Counted from the stretch's first letter, positions 23,226-35,184 are shown. The stretch is 64,000 nt of DNA from Prunus persica (GCF_000346465.2 NC_034013.1:4943791-5007790); one strand, 5' to 3'. Notes: generated by a model from the letters alone, not told the origin. Translations and numbers: made by a program.

Positions 23226-24576
23226 CACACAATATTAAAGTCATATAAATTTTATTTAAAATAAAAAATAAAAATACCTCGTTGAGCAATATAGAAGAAG
23301 AAGCGACGATGGAGCTGGACCTGGTGATGCGCGTGATGTTCCTTGGAGCAGATGTTGTTGAGAAAAAGGTTAGGTTGAATTCTTGTTCTTTCATCTATCG
23401 CAAAAATCAAAATTGAAAAGCCTCTAGCCCTCTAGAGAAGAAGAGGGATGGGTTTACAGGTTGAAGTTTTAAATTAATATATTTACCCCACGTTTTACAA
23501 CATTTTCAAACAACCATAAAAATTCTTAGATATTTTTTAAATGACCCACTGCGTCCCGAACTGTATATGTGTATCCTGTTATATCGTTGTTGTGTCAGCT
23601 GGTCGACATGTCGTAAAAGTTATCAATACTTCAATAGGCATATCTGATACGTAACTCAACGTATCGTATATGTATCGTATTTGATACTCACCGGATACTC
23701 GCATACCTACTTTTTGAATGTATCCGTGCAACATAGACATACATTGAAAGTGGAAACTATATCATAACTCAAAGAGTACTGCTATTTCCACCCTTGCCTT
23801 AATTCCCCACCCACCATGTAAATTTGAAAAAAAATACAATCCTATTCTTAAAATACCCTTTAAATATTAATTCAAGCAATGTATGTTTCTACATTCGAAG
23901 CTGCCTTGCAAGTGTTCTTCACTTTGTAGGAAGTATCAATCAGCGAGGCTTTTTATTTCTTAAAAGATAGTAAAAGAACAACTTGATAATCACTAACTTG
24001 TGAAGAGTTTATTATTTGAATGTGTTGAGAGGATTAAATTTGAATCTATTCCCGGAGTGAATCTATTCCCTCATGTATTCTCCTGAGTCTATTAAATTTG
24101 ATTTGAGTATAATATCAACAGTCCTTATCAAAAACTTAAAAAAGACCCATTGAATTAAGCATAATTTTTATTTCATTTTAAATGTAGAAAAAAATTTCTT
24201 ATTTACACGCGCTCATACAAGTAAACACCATTATTCCTAAAATACCCTAAGTCCTTAGAAGTCATTTTACGAAGGTATAAATTTGTCTTTAAAATTTTGA
24301 AGATAAGATGAGTGGAAAAATATGACACGAAGTAAAAATAGCAGCAATCAATTCAAAAACTAATCTTCACAGAACATGGCATGATTTAAAACATCTAATT
24401 TATATTCATGGTATTTTATTTTTAATGCACAAGAGAGTCAATTTCTCAACCCAAAAATGATAATAACCACACAAAAGCATCAGCCACCAGACAAATGCAT
24501 ATAACATGTAGTCAATACCTACCAGCAGGTTGGATTCTATAAGTAGAAAGAACTAAATACAAGTAGTAGACCTAAT
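23226..24576. other. Spacer between NOG1 units 1 and 2
   Basis: AT-rich sequence with no recognisable exon on either strand. It separates the promoter-distal end of unit 1 from the truncated 3' end of NOG1 copy 2. Confidence 0.4.
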
Positions 24577-25934
24577 CTACTGAAAAACAATACCGTATAC
24601 GTTGTGCCCATCCAGAATTTCTGGCATGAGATCCTCTTTACATTCATCATTAGCTAAGATATAATTCTTCTTCAAACTAGCAGAGTATACACCGGCACCG
24701 CCATTCTCATTCTCCAAATCCTTTTCTGCTGCTTGCTTAGCCTTAGCTTCTAAAACTGCCTGAGGTATACATTGGGCTCTTTCCTTATTGTCACATGGAT
24801 TTGGCATTGCAACATAAAAACGATTTAAGCAATCATTTATCTTTTTGGATTTCATCTTGAATTCCACTCTCTGATTCAACAACCTCTCACAAGTTGCATT
24901 CTTTACAGCAATAACCCCCTCCCCGGTCAGAGTGCTCATGGTCAAGAGTATCCCCTCATCATTGGTAGCCTCACCACCTTGACCAATCACTGTCTTCATA
25001 GCTTCAGCTTTCATGACTAACTTCTTGTCTTCCTCAGATATATCCTCCAATGCTTGCAAATCAGTTTTGTTGCAGACTATAATCAATGGTTTGTTCATAA
25101 ACAGAGACTTAATACTGTGAAAAAGAGCTGCCTGTTGGGCAATGCTGTACCCACAAGACCCCGAGATGTCCAAGAAAAACAATACCGCAGCTCTTAAGTG
25201 AGCCAAAGCTGTAATGCTGCACATCTCAATAATGTATCAATCTTCAAATGGGCGGTCCAAAATCCCTGGTGTATCAATTACCTGGTACCTCAAGTATTTA
25301 TAATATGTATGTCCCACAAAGAGTGACTTGGTGGTACAAGCATAGGGCTGGACATCCACATCAGCCCTAGTGATCTTGTTAATGAATGAGCTCTTTTCAA
25401 CGTTCGGATAGCCACAAATCAATATTGTCCTGGTATTAGGGTCAATTGAAGGTAGCCTCACCATGTGTTGCCTAAGTTGTTCTAGGTAAGCTAAACTAGG
25501 ACCAATCCTCTTTATAACCATGCACATGCGGCCAAGAGCAGCGACCTTGAGACATTTGCATCGGTAAAGTGAATCACTATACTTTAACAATTTCACATAA
25601 TCTTTAGAAATCTTTCCAATAAGGTTCCTTGCAGTAATGATTTGGCCAAGTGCAAGCTTGTAATGATCTTTGTTGTCGAGAACATGAAGGTTGCCATATA
25701 AAGGGTGAATGTCATCCAGCCTAGGAAACTCATCAATGATTGTGGAGAGCTTCTCATGAAAATTATGTTGGGTATATTTTACTTTACGCATATAGAAAGA
25801 ACGGAGACGGGAAATTGCATAACCCTTGTGGAATATAGAGTTGGGGTCTGCCTCGGGGTGCGAGATAGGATTATGTCAATGAAGTCCTTCCCATTTGGTA
25901 CAACAGTCATCTTCTTGAAGTTATATTTCACCAT
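24577..25934 (-). pseudogene. NOG1 copy 2, pseudogene
   Basis: Homologous to residues 1 to about 445 of copy 1, starting at ATG 25932-25934. Lesions: a two-base frameshift after RQTPT near 25835; an in-frame TGA where copies 1 and 3 encode the Arg of DRNIIE (about 25234); the P-loop glycine changed to Glu (GYPNVEKS); single-residue losses at GNLHVL and KLVMK; and abrupt loss of the gene after HNVY, where unrelated sequence gives a stop. The linker reads [20 protein letters not shown], as in copy 3, so copies 2 and 3 are closer to each other than to copy 1. It cannot encode a working GTPase. A solo LTR sits in its former 5'UTR intron. Confidence 0.92.
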
Positions 25935-26042
25935 CTTTATTTATTCGCCTGTTTACAAAAATAAAACAAAATCACCCACCAAGGTTGATTGCCATAGTGA
26001 GAGAAACTGAGAACTTCTCACACATTCAATAGTAGTAGGCAT

Positions 26043-26497
26043 TGTTGATGCGAAAAAGTGGTTTGGCACGTGTTTCGCCAACTTAGTGATATTATGCCTT
26101 CGGCAGGTGTCTAACTTCAGAAGGGTAAGTACCTGCAAAAGGACACGTTCGGTAAGACCTTGGGGTACCGGTGTGGTACCGGCCGAAGGCTCTCCGATGC
26201 TTTAGTAAGTACGGTTTTAGTAATGTTAACTGACAGATCAATCGGTAGCGTACCGTTAGTTCTGATCCCCCCCTTTTGAGGATAGGGGTCTTCTTATATA
26301 GGCCTTGGGAGGAGTGCACTATGCTCATATTTCTGATGTGGGACTGTAGAAGCGGATTGTGAGTATGACATGTGTCCGGTAGAGTAATGATCAAAAAGGA
26401 ACCGATCGGTAGGCACCATGTCGAAGGTCATCTGTGATCAATACCAACCCTGTCCACATGTTCGGAGGTCATATGTCGTTTATTCCAGGTATAAACA
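26043..26497. mobile_element. Solo LTR (455 bp) with perfect 5-bp target duplication
   Basis: Begins TGTTGATGCG and ends TATAAACA, so it has TG...CA termini, and is flanked by GGCAT at 26038-26042 and 26498-26502. The equivalent place in NOG1 unit 1 (22510-22514) has a single GGCAT with uninterrupted flanks, an exact empty site. No internal retroelement sequence is attached. Interior features include 'cttatataggcc' at about 26292, a TATA-like box. LTR recombination after insertion is the usual origin of such elements. Confidence 0.9.
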
Positions 26498-26816
26498 GGC
26501 ATAATAAAATGAAAGAAAGTGAATTAACGACTCAAAATTGCTATTAATTGACGGCTAACAAAATTAAAAATAAAATAAATAAATTGACGGCATAAGAAAA
26601 TGCAATGCTTCTTTCTTCTCGTATTGCATGATTGAGTTCAACAAAAACATATGATAAGAAAAAAATCAAAAGCTACAAAGCCTTACCAAGAGGCAAATAT
26701 AATGGAACTTAAGATGAGAAGAAAAGAATGTGGAGGGAGAGAAGAAGAAAACCACGAACCAGAGGCTGTGGGTGTGGATTTACGAATGCGATACTGCGGG
26801 TGAAGGTAAGTGATAA

Positions 26817-26828
26817 GGGTTTAGGGTT
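26817..26828 (-). promoter_or_regulatory. Decayed telo-box upstream of NOG1 copy 2
   Basis: 'gggtttagggtt' in the same context (agtgataa before it, tgtttacaatttta after it) as the telo-box of copy 1, but with one repeat fewer. Confidence 0.55.
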
Positions 26829-27090
26829 GATGTTTACAATTTTAACCTCACTTTTTAAAACATTTTCCAGTCTGTCCACACCAGTTTTAATAATTATGAT
26901 TTGACCCCAGTTTTTGTTTCTAAATTGTAAAATGTCCCTGCGGTGTCTTCACTTTAAGTTGACTGTGTCTGGAGAGTGTCTTCCTAATAGTATATGGGGA
27001 GTTACTTGACCGTGTATAATCGTTGACCGTGTACAAGGATCCGACACTTTGACACTTCAATTAATTGGAGTGTCTGTGTAACATAGCTGA

Positions 27091-28429
27091 GAATAGGGAT
27101 AGGCAATCAAACCAAAAACTGAGCCAAATTGGGCTTAAAAAAATTGGATTTACCAAAACCGGATCGGTCCAGTTCCTATTCTTGTAGTGAAAAAACAAGA
27201 CGGGTTGTGTATTTTTTTAATTTTTCTAATAAATGTTTTTAAGCCCAATGTTTTTAACCAGACCAGGTGTATATTATACATGTGTTTATCTATGGAGGTG
27301 GAGTTAGTTGTGGGTGGATCTAGCATTTATGGGTGTGTGAGATCATGTGGGTTTGTGAAGGTGTTGTAGCCGTCTCTGGCCAGGTGGATGAGAACGGTAA
27401 GGCCCTTTCACTTAGAGGTGTCTCTGGTCTCTAGCTATTGGTTTTTCTACCGTGGTCTACATCAAATTGTCTGGATCCTCTCTCTTTCAACTCTTAAGTG
27501 GAATGAACTCAAAATTTGTACACCTATTTTGCTTATTGATCCATCCATCTCTCCATAGGATGATCACAATACATTAGTGTCATTCCCTGTAAAGTAGCTT
27601 CTTCACATTCTGTTAGCTCTAATAGGAAATAGAAAATAGAAAATATTGAAACACATTGGCGCCGCATTCTTTTCTTTTTCTTCTTCTACTTGGAGCATTC
27701 ACATTTTTCTTCTTCTGAAAAATAGGATGCTTTAGGCAAGCGAATGAATATTGACCATCGAAATAGGCCAACAAAGAGACTTCTATGAAATAACTTTTCA
27801 ACTCTCATTTTATTTCCACCAAAGAAAGAAAGAAAGGAACATTTCTCTGTAGAAAAAGCATTAGCTTCGAGGAAAGGAAATGAAGGCAACCTCCGTTCTG
27901 ATGGCATTGATCACAAAACTGCACTTGCAACATGAGGAAGTCCTCTAGTTTGCAAGAAGACGATAGGAGATCACAAAAACGAAAAATAAAAGAAAAAACA
28001 GACATAACTGGATTCTGGTCTTAAAAATAGCACAAATCTACGTCCCTGCAAGAAGAAAAAGTATATTGATTGCTCGCAGAAACATAAAAACACATTGAGC
28101 ACATGACAAAAATATTTCTTCAACCTTAATACCTTCAATAGTATGAAGTGAAATCAACACCCAAGAACAGGAGATTAGTTTTAATGATCTATATGACTAG
28201 CATTTCCTAAAGGACCAAAAACTTCCATCTGGTAGTGATGAGAATGTTATTCTCACACATCCGCATCCGATACATGGATGCGTAAGTTGATGGGGTATGC
28301 AGGTAAATAGACACAGAAAATAGAAAGCAATTGGTCTCAAAAACCATGAATTTTGCTTAAAGCATACACATATCTAAAGCAGGTCAGAGACAAGGAAAAT
28401 CAGCATATATAACTGTTTCCTGTGAGTGC
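27091..28429. other. Junction sequence and 3' flank of NOG1 copy 3
   Basis: From about 27538 to 27710 the sequence matches 19212-19360, the 3' flank of the PPR pseudogene, and from about 28020 to 28429 it matches 19830-20245 downstream of NOG1 copy 1. Before 27538 nothing recognisable is present. This shows that unit 3 was copied together with the end of the PPR locus. Confidence 0.6.
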
Positions 28430-29944
28430 TCAAAACAAAGACAAGCTGAATTGAAAGTGATGCAATGTCTTTTGCTCTTCTGGAGTCAATTCCAATCCAT
28501 CCATCTCAAAATCATCATCTCCCGCCTTTTCCTGCCGAAATCCTTCTTCTCGTTCCAACTCCTCAAGCCTACGCAAAATATCAGGATCAACAAAGTCGTA
28601 TACGTTGTGCCCATCAAGAATTTCTGGCATGAGATCCTCTTTCCATTCATCATTAGCTAAGATATAATTCTTCTTCAAACTGGCAGAGTATACACCGGCA
28701 CCGCCATTCTCATTCTCCAAATCCTTTTCTGCTGCTTGCTTAGCCTTAGCTTCTAAAACTGCCTGAGGTATACATTGGGGTCTTTCCTTATTGTCACATG
28801 GATTTGGCATTGCAACATAAAAACGATTTAAGCAGTCATTTATCTTTTTGGATTTCATCTTCAATTCCACTCTCTGATTCAACAACCTCTCACAAGCTGC
28901 ATTCTTTACAGCAATAACCCCCTCCTCAGTCAGAGTGCTCATGGTAAAGAGTACCCCCTCATCATTGGAAGCCTCACCACCTTGACCAATCACTGTCTTC
29001 ATAGCTTCAGCTTTCATCTCAGTGACCAACTTCTTGTCTTCCTCAGATATACCCTCCAATGGCTGCAAATCAGTTTTGTTGCAGACTATAATCAATGGTT
29101 TGTTCACAAACAGAGACTTAATACAGTGGAAAAGAGCTGCCTGTTGGGCAATGCTGTACCCACAAGACCCCGAGATGTCCAAGAAAAACAATATTGCAGC
29201 TCTTAAGTGAGCCAAAGCTATGATGCTGCACATCTCAATAATGTTACGGTCTTCAAATGGGCGGTCCAAAATCCCTGGTGTATCAATTACCTGGTACCTC
29301 GAGCATTTATAATCTGTATGTCCCACAAAGAGTGACTTGGTGGTAAAAGCATAGGGCTGGACATCCATATCAGCCCTAGTGATCTTGTTAATGAATGAGC
29401 TCTTTCCAACATTCGGACAGCCGCAAACCAATATTGTCCTGGTATTAGGGTCAATTGAAGGCAGCCTTGCCATGTGTTGTCTAATTTGTTCTAGGTAAGC
29501 TAAACTAGGACCAATCCTATTTATAACCGTGCACATGCAGCCAAGAGCAGCGACCTTGAGACATTTGCATCGGTAAAGTGAATCACCATACTTTAACAAT
29601 TTCACATAATCTTTAGAAATCTTTCCAATAAGGTTCCTGGCAGTACTGATTTGGCCAAGAGCAAGCTTGTAATGGTCTTTGTTGTAGAGAACGTGAAGAA
29701 GGTTGCCATAGAAAGGGTGGATGTCATCCAGACTAGGAAACTCATCAATGATGGTGGAGAGCTTCTCATGAAAATTCAGCTGTGTATATTTTACTTTACG
29801 CATATAGAAGGTACGGAGGCGGGAAATTGCATAATCCTTGTGGAATACAGTTGGGGTCTGCCTCTGGGTGCGAGATAGGATGATGTCAATGAAGTCCTTC
29901 CCATTTGGTACAACAGTCATCTTCTTGAAGTTATATTGCACCAT
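28430..29944 (-). CDS. NOG1 copy 3, C-terminally truncated but open (504 aa)
   Basis: Minus-strand frame with the same start (MVQYNFKKM) as copy 1. The N-terminal domain and all GTPase motifs are intact: [10 protein letters not shown] (G1), DTPG (G3) and NKTD (G4). About 494 residues are family sequence; then after EEQKTL the frame runs into former 3' flank and adds ten unrelated residues ([10 protein letters not shown]). The cause is visible: relative to copy 1, the 551 bases between two CAATGT hexamers are missing. The lost tail carries the RS and basic segments that target and anchor NOG1 in pre-ribosomes (family knowledge plus inference). The promoter, telo-box and 5'UTR intron region are conserved, although the intron acceptor has changed from GCAG to CAAG. 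It could be expressed as a tail-less GTPase or be an early pseudogene; the open frame favours a young or tolerated truncation. Confidence 0.8.
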   Translation of the reverse strand: MVQYNFKKMTVVPNGKDFIDIILSRTQRQTPTVFHKDYAISRLRTFYMRKVKYTQLNFHEKLSTIIDEFPSLDDIHPFYGNLLHVLYNKDHYKLALGQISTARNLIGKISKDYVKLLKYGDSLYRCKCLKVAALGCMCTVINRIGPSLAYLEQIRQHMARLPSIDPNTRTILVCGCPNVGKSSFINKITRADMDVQPYAFTTKSLFVGHTDYKCSRYQVIDTPGILDRPFEDRNIIEMCSIIALAHLRAAILFFLDISGSCGYSIAQQAALFHCIKSLFVNKPLIIVCNKTDLQPLEGISEEDKKLVTEMKAEAMKTVIGQGGEASNDEGVLFTMSTLTEEGVIAVKNAACERLLNQRVELKMKSKKINDCLNRFYVAMPNPCDNKERPQCIPQAVLEAKAKQAAEKDLENENGGAGVYSASLKKNYILANDEWKEDLMPEILDGHNVYDFVDPDILRRLEELEREEGFRQEKAGDDDFEMDGLELTPEEQKTLHHFQFSLSLF

Positions 29945-30575
29945 CTTTACTTATTTGCTTGTTTACAAAAATAAAACAAAATCAAGTTAACACCCACCAA
30001 GGTTGATTAGCATAGTGAGTGAATCTGAGAACTTCTCACACATTCATCATGAACCAAATTTCAGATTAATACACCTACCCAATTAAATTAATAAACCAAA
30101 TTCACACTCCCTCATCACCCCGCAATTTCAGATTAACATCACCATTAACAAACCAAATTCAAAAATATCAATAATAAAATGAAAGAAAGTGAATTAACGA
30201 CTCAACAAGATGCTTGTTATCAATCGCGTTATGTCAAGTGATCAGCTAAGAAAAATAAAATTAAAAAAATAAAATTGACGGAAAAAAAAAATGCAATGCT
30301 TCTTTCTTCAACCGACCCTTCTAAAACCGAAACATAGTCTCATATTATGTGATTGAGCTCAACAAATACATATGATAAGAAAAAAAAATCATAAGGTGCA
30401 AAGCCTCACCTGGATTATAGTTCGCAAGAATTGTTGTCAATCGCAACTCAACAAGAGGCAAATATAATGGAAATTAAGATGAGAAGAAAAAAATGTGGAG
30501 GGAGAGAAGAAGAAAACAACGAACCAGAGGCTGTGGGTTTACAAATGCGATGCTGTGGCTGAAGGCAAGTAATAT

Positions 30576-30591
30576 GGGTTTAGGGTTTAGG
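30576..30591 (-). promoter_or_regulatory. Telo-box upstream of NOG1 copy 3
   Basis: 'gggtttagggtttagg' at the position equivalent to the copy 1 element. It lies directly beside the insertion at 30599-30951. Confidence 0.65.
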
Positions 30592-30598
30592 TGTTTAC

Positions 30599-30951
30599 GA
30601 GATTCACTGTTATATCCAATATAGGAGTTCAAATTATAAAAAAAACATTATATGAAATGGACTTTTAAAACACACCCAAAGTTCATTTACAACATAACAA
30701 AAAGGTTTTTAACTTCTTTTAAATTATAAAACTGTCATTGATTTTTTAAAACAAACCCAACCCCAAAACCTCATAAAAAAGCCCAAAACACTCAATAGGG
30801 CATCAAAGTAATTTAATAATCAAAATTAAATTCAATAAGTGCAGCTGTCATTTTTTGGGTTTTTTTTTTTTTGGTATGTTTATAAAAACTAAATGGTGTA
30901 TGGTTTATTTATAGTTTTAGTGCTAAGAATGGGTATATGGCTAAATACCTC
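30599..30951. mobile_element. 353-bp insertion specific to NOG1 unit 3
   Basis: Units 1 and 2 read 'gtttacaatttt' continuously at this place. Unit 3 reads 'gtttac', then 353 extra bases, then 'ttacaattttt', giving a TTAC duplication (30595-30598 and 30952-30955). The insert begins GAG and ends CTC with weak similarity between its inverted ends. It is noncoding and AT-rich, so a MITE is likely; the family is unknown. Confidence 0.55.
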
Positions 30952-31130
30952 TTACAATTTTTACCCACTTTTTAAAACATTTTCAAATATGTCCACACAA
31001 GTTTTGATAATTATGTTTTGACCCCAGTTTTTGGTTAACTGTGTCCAGAGGGTGTCTTGATCGTGTCTGGGGATTGTCTTGATCGTGTACGAGGCGGGTC
31101 CAAGTATTCGACACTCTGACACTTCAACTG

Positions 31131-31849
31131 AAAGAGGTTAACCAATTGAGTTATATTTCACTAGCAATACATATACTTGGGGGAGGTGTGAATCGCACCT
31201 AAGACCTGGAGTATAAAGATAAATACTCTTATTCACTTGAGTTACAAACCTCTTCCTATTCAAGGTTTGTTATACATAATAGTTGGTAAATATCTATCCT
31301 TTATAATAATAGTAAAATTAAAAGAAAAAAAAAGATTGAATATTACTTGCATTCTACCCATCAAATTAGATATGTATGGATGAAATGCACATAAGTGAAC
31401 CATGTTTTTTGGGTCAAAAGATGCATAGTGGGTGAGGTTTGGGTAACATGCCCAGTAAATACTTAAATCCTTATTGACCCGAAAAAAAAAGAAAAAAAGA
31501 AAAAAACCTCTTAATTCCTTAAGTTAAGTATTCATTAAATTACTTTTCCTTTTAAGAAAAATTGGGTATTAGACCTAGAAAAGAATTGTTATTTTGGATT
31601 AAGCCGAAAACGAGGACTAAATTCGTTGGGCCAGCTTAAAAATAAAAACTGAAAAGACAATGCTACCCTTCTTCTTAAAAAACCTGACCCAATTTTAAAA
31701 CTTACAAAGTAATTTTGATGGTGTAAGGGTCTTTTTATTCCAGCCTGACGAATAGGTTTGGGCTACTGAAGAGAGAAACAGTGAAATTACCCCTTGTGTC
31801 TGAGTTCAAAGATCAGACCCTAAGAATGCTTCGAAAGGGGAGCTGAGCC
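31131..31849. other. Spacer between NOG1 unit 3 and the Harbinger element
   Basis: No exon seen. At about 31165-31255 (minus strand) there is a tRNA-like phrase with a B-box-like 'ggtgcgattcacacc', perhaps an old SINE. A-rich runs follow near 31480-31510. Confidence 0.35.
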
Positions 31850-31852
31850 TTA

Positions 31853-31865
31853 GAGCAACTCCACC
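31853..31865. repeat. Left terminal inverted repeat of the Harbinger element
   Basis: GAGCAACTCCACC, the exact reverse complement of 35847-35859; directly preceded by the TTA target duplication. Confidence 0.93.
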
Positions 31866-32455
31866 GCTCAACACAAACCGGGCAAAAGGCTGCCCTAGCA
31901 AGCCCAAGGCCCTCCAGCGCGCAAGATTGAGCTTGAGCAATCAATAGGTCCCACCAACCCCGGCAGGCCTAAGGGCAAGTCTCGCCTGGGCTTCAGCTCG
32001 AGGGCGATGACGTCAGCGCTGACGTTACGGTGACGTCAGCGCACGGTAAAAAAATTTGACTGACGTCATCGCTGATAGACTCCAACGGGCATTTGACACG
32101 TGTCGCAACCAGGCTTCTCCGATGGGTTTTTTTTTCAAAAATCCGACGGTCCTCGTTTTTTTGGCTAAAAAAATTCCAAAAAAAATCGAAAAAATTCTGA
32201 ATTTTTTTTTAAAAAAATACCAAAAAATTCTGTATTTTTTCCCTATAAATACCTAACAATTTTATTTACTTTCCACACTAAATCTTCATACAATTTCTTC
32301 TCCATCCAATATTTTTTTACTCTCCACTCACATTATTTACTTCCCACACCAATTCTCCATAGAAACTCTTCTCCTTCCAATATTTTTTACTCTCCATTCA
32401 CATTTTTCTACCACTTTCCATTTGTATTAAAAAAAAAAAAAAAACAAACAAACAA

Positions 32456-33531
32456 ATGGCATCTTCTGTCGAAACCGGAGGCTCGTGGTCAACTCAGGAA
32501 GATATTGCGTTGTGTCAGTCTTGGGTGAACGTTAGTCATGACCCTATCACGGGCAATGAGATGAAGTTCCATCATATGTGGAGCAAAATTCATGGAGAAT
32601 TTTGTCAAAGATCGGGTTCCATTCGGACCGAAATGGCGTTGTCTAGTAGATGGAAACTTTTGAATAAAGAGTTAGGAAAATGGAGAAATGCCTTGACAAA
32701 AGCAAGGGAGAACATTCGAAGCGGTCAAAATCTATCCGATGAGGTAAAATATTTATAATCGCCATTTTCATCAATTTAATGTAACTTTTTTTTTGTGCAT
32801 ATTCTATTTCTTTTTCTTGCATAATCTTTTTTTTTCTTTTTGCATTTTCAATTTGTCTATATTTTCTTGCATAATCAATTTTATTCTTGCATTTCAAAAT
32901 AGTTTATATTTTCTTGCATAATAATTTTTTTTCTTGCACTTCCAATTATTTATTTTTAATAGATCATACAAGCACAAATGTGGTTCGGTGCCATAGGGCA
33001 AGGCAAAAAAAGTTTCGTGCATTTTCAATGTTGGGAAGTTGTGAAGGATTGTTCGAGATTCAAAATTATTCCCACCGGTCCGCCGGTTGTGTTGAATGAG
33101 ACGCCACTCCACGATTCACCATCAACCGATTCGCCATTGGACTCCCCAATGGAAACGGAGTCACCACTCCCACGTCCACCGAGACCTATTGGGAGAAAGG
33201 CGGCAAAGGCCAAGAGAGGGGCACTTCGAGCAATGAATGTGTACAATTATTGGAGCAAATAGCTAAGAACGCCTCACTAAGAATTGAGAGAGACTTGAAA
33301 ATAGATGAAGTAGACAAGGCAGGAGAGGAAACATTTGCAATTCAACAGCATCATGCACAAGAAAAAGACATGGATGATAGAGAGATGAAAATTATGGCCA
33401 TGGATATGAGCTATATGTCTCTTGAAACAAAGGCCTATTGGAAGCATAGACGAAGGGATGTGATGAGAAGAAAACTTTTCCATGACGACGGACCTAGCAA
33501 TACGGATTGGTTAAATGATGAAAACCATTAG
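32456..33531 (+). pseudogene. Harbinger ORF1 (Myb/SANT-like DNA-binding protein), one frameshift
   Basis: Exon 1 is 32456-32743 (96 codons), followed by a GT-AG intron; exon 2 starts at 32963 (SDE|IIQAQMWFG join in frame). The N-terminal part has the trihelix-like pattern GSWSTQEDIALCQSW...FHHMWSKI...SLSSRWKLLN-type tryptophans, and the middle has KSFVHFQCWEVVKD. The C-terminal part is a charged helix (LEQIAKNASLRIERD...) resembling the 'NAM-associated' C-terminal domain. One base is missing near 33222, between the AKAKRG and TSSNE segments, so the frame shifts before the last third. In this superfamily ORF1 binds element DNA and helps import the transposase (family knowledge). Such genes are often mislabelled as glutathione S-transferase T3-like. 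Confidence 0.85.
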
Positions 33532-33852
33532 GTTGTATTGAAACACCTTTGCCATATGTTGTATTGTTGTATTGTTGTATTATCCTTTAATTTGTTGTAT
33601 TGTTTCCTTTTCATTAAATAAAAAAAGCACTAAATAATATGACTATTTATTAAAAATATTTGAGCATCAAAACAAAGATTAATTAAAACCAAACCATAAT
33701 TTATTGCAAACAACACACAAAACAACCCATACATAAAAGCATAATAATAATAAATAAAAGCAAAATTCCAAAAAACACCACACACAAAATAAAGCATAAT
33801 TCCAAACAAAGCACTAATCTTGACTTCATCCATTGTGATTGCCTTTCATCTC

Positions 33853-35184
33853 TCACAAGTGCTCGATCAAGTCAACTTGACGTCTCTCGTGAACATATGA
33901 AGATTGCATTTCTTCATAACGATCAATCATGGGGTTGTTGAATCGACCATCCCGAACTAACGGTTCGGGCTCCATTGGTAGTCCATTTGGTCCCATCGGC
34001 CTTTCATATATTCTTGTCAACGCCGTGTTCATGGGATCGGGTTCAAACACCTCTGGAGCATTGTCGTCATACTCGTCCTCCACAATCATGTTGTGGAGGA
34101 TGATGCAAGTCATCATAATACTCCGTAGCACCTCCTCGTCTAGCATCCGAGCAGCACCCCTGATAATTGCCCAACGAGCTTGCAAGATACCGAAACACCT
34201 TTCCACGTCTTTCCTGTAACCTTCTTGAAAGGAAGCAAAGCTTCTTTCCTTCTCGGATTGGGGATTCAGAATTGTTTTCACGAATGTCGTCCACCTAGGA
34301 TAAATTTCGTCGGCAAGGTAGTACGCACCAGAGTATACAGTATTGTTGATTTGGTACGTGACCTGGGGGGAATGACCTCGCAATACCTCATCGAACACCG
34401 GGGATTGACCAAGGACATTGAGGTCATTCTGAGATCCGGCAACCCCGAAGAAGGCATGCCAAACCCAATAGTCGAATGAAGCTACGGCCTCCAAAATTAT
34501 ACTTTTTTGGCCCTTTCGATTCCCGTACTCTCATTGCCAAGCAGTAGGACAATTCTTCCACTGCCAGTGCATGCAATCAATGCTTCCAATCATGCCTGGA
34601 AAACCTCGAGCCTCTGATTTTTGTAGCAGCCTTTGCAGGTCTCTCGGCGTGGGTTTGCGAAGGTACTCCCTCGTGCACAAATTTTTCACTGCATCACAGA
34701 ATCTCACCAAGCACTCTAGGATAGTTGATTTTCCCATCCTTGCAATCTCATCCACCTGCTCTGCAGATGCCCCATAAGCAAGCATCCGCAAAGCAGCTGT
34801 AAGTTTTTGCTCCGGGATAAGACCCAAAACTCCAACAGCATCATGCTGTTGAATGAAGTATGTGTCGTAATTACAAATATCATGCATGATTTTTTGAAAC
34901 AAATGTGGTTGCATTCTATATCTCTCTCGAAACTTATGAGTAGGATATAACGAATTTGGAATAAAGTAATCCTCCAAGAGATTCTTACCCCGAGACTCTC
35001 TACGTCTGTCCACATTTGGGGCATGAGGACGACGGTGTTGCCTTGATTGATTAAGCATACACACCGCTGCTGCAAGCATTTGTTCCTCTTCTTCATCGGC
35101 GTCCCGATCTTCTTCAGCACGTCTATGCCGGATTTCTTCCCTTTCTTTCTGTTGCCTCTCTAACACCCTCCTCAAGTTTGACAT
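33853..35184 (-). pseudogene. PIF/Harbinger transposase (DDE_Tnp_4), single nonsense codon
   Basis: A continuous minus-strand frame of 444 codons from ATG at 35184, interrupted only by TGA at 34531-34533 (PTAWQ*EYGNRKGQK); the family usually has Gly here, so GGA-to-TGA is the likely change. The N-terminal region is Arg/Glu-rich with a helix-turn-helix-like block (TAALRMLAYGASAEQVDEIARMG). Catalytic residues are readable: the first Asp in IGSIDCMHW, the second Asp in GSQNDLNVL, and the Glu in KDVERCFGIL. A Met further upstream (35310) is in frame, but 35184 gives the usual MSNLRR-type start. The rest of the sequence is undisturbed, so inactivation is recent. Confidence 0.92.

Noticed and set aside
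32456..33531. Glutathione S-transferase T3-like host gene
   Set aside because: That database label is a common misnomer; the frame is within the TIRs of the Harbinger element and fits its Myb/SANT-like ORF1.
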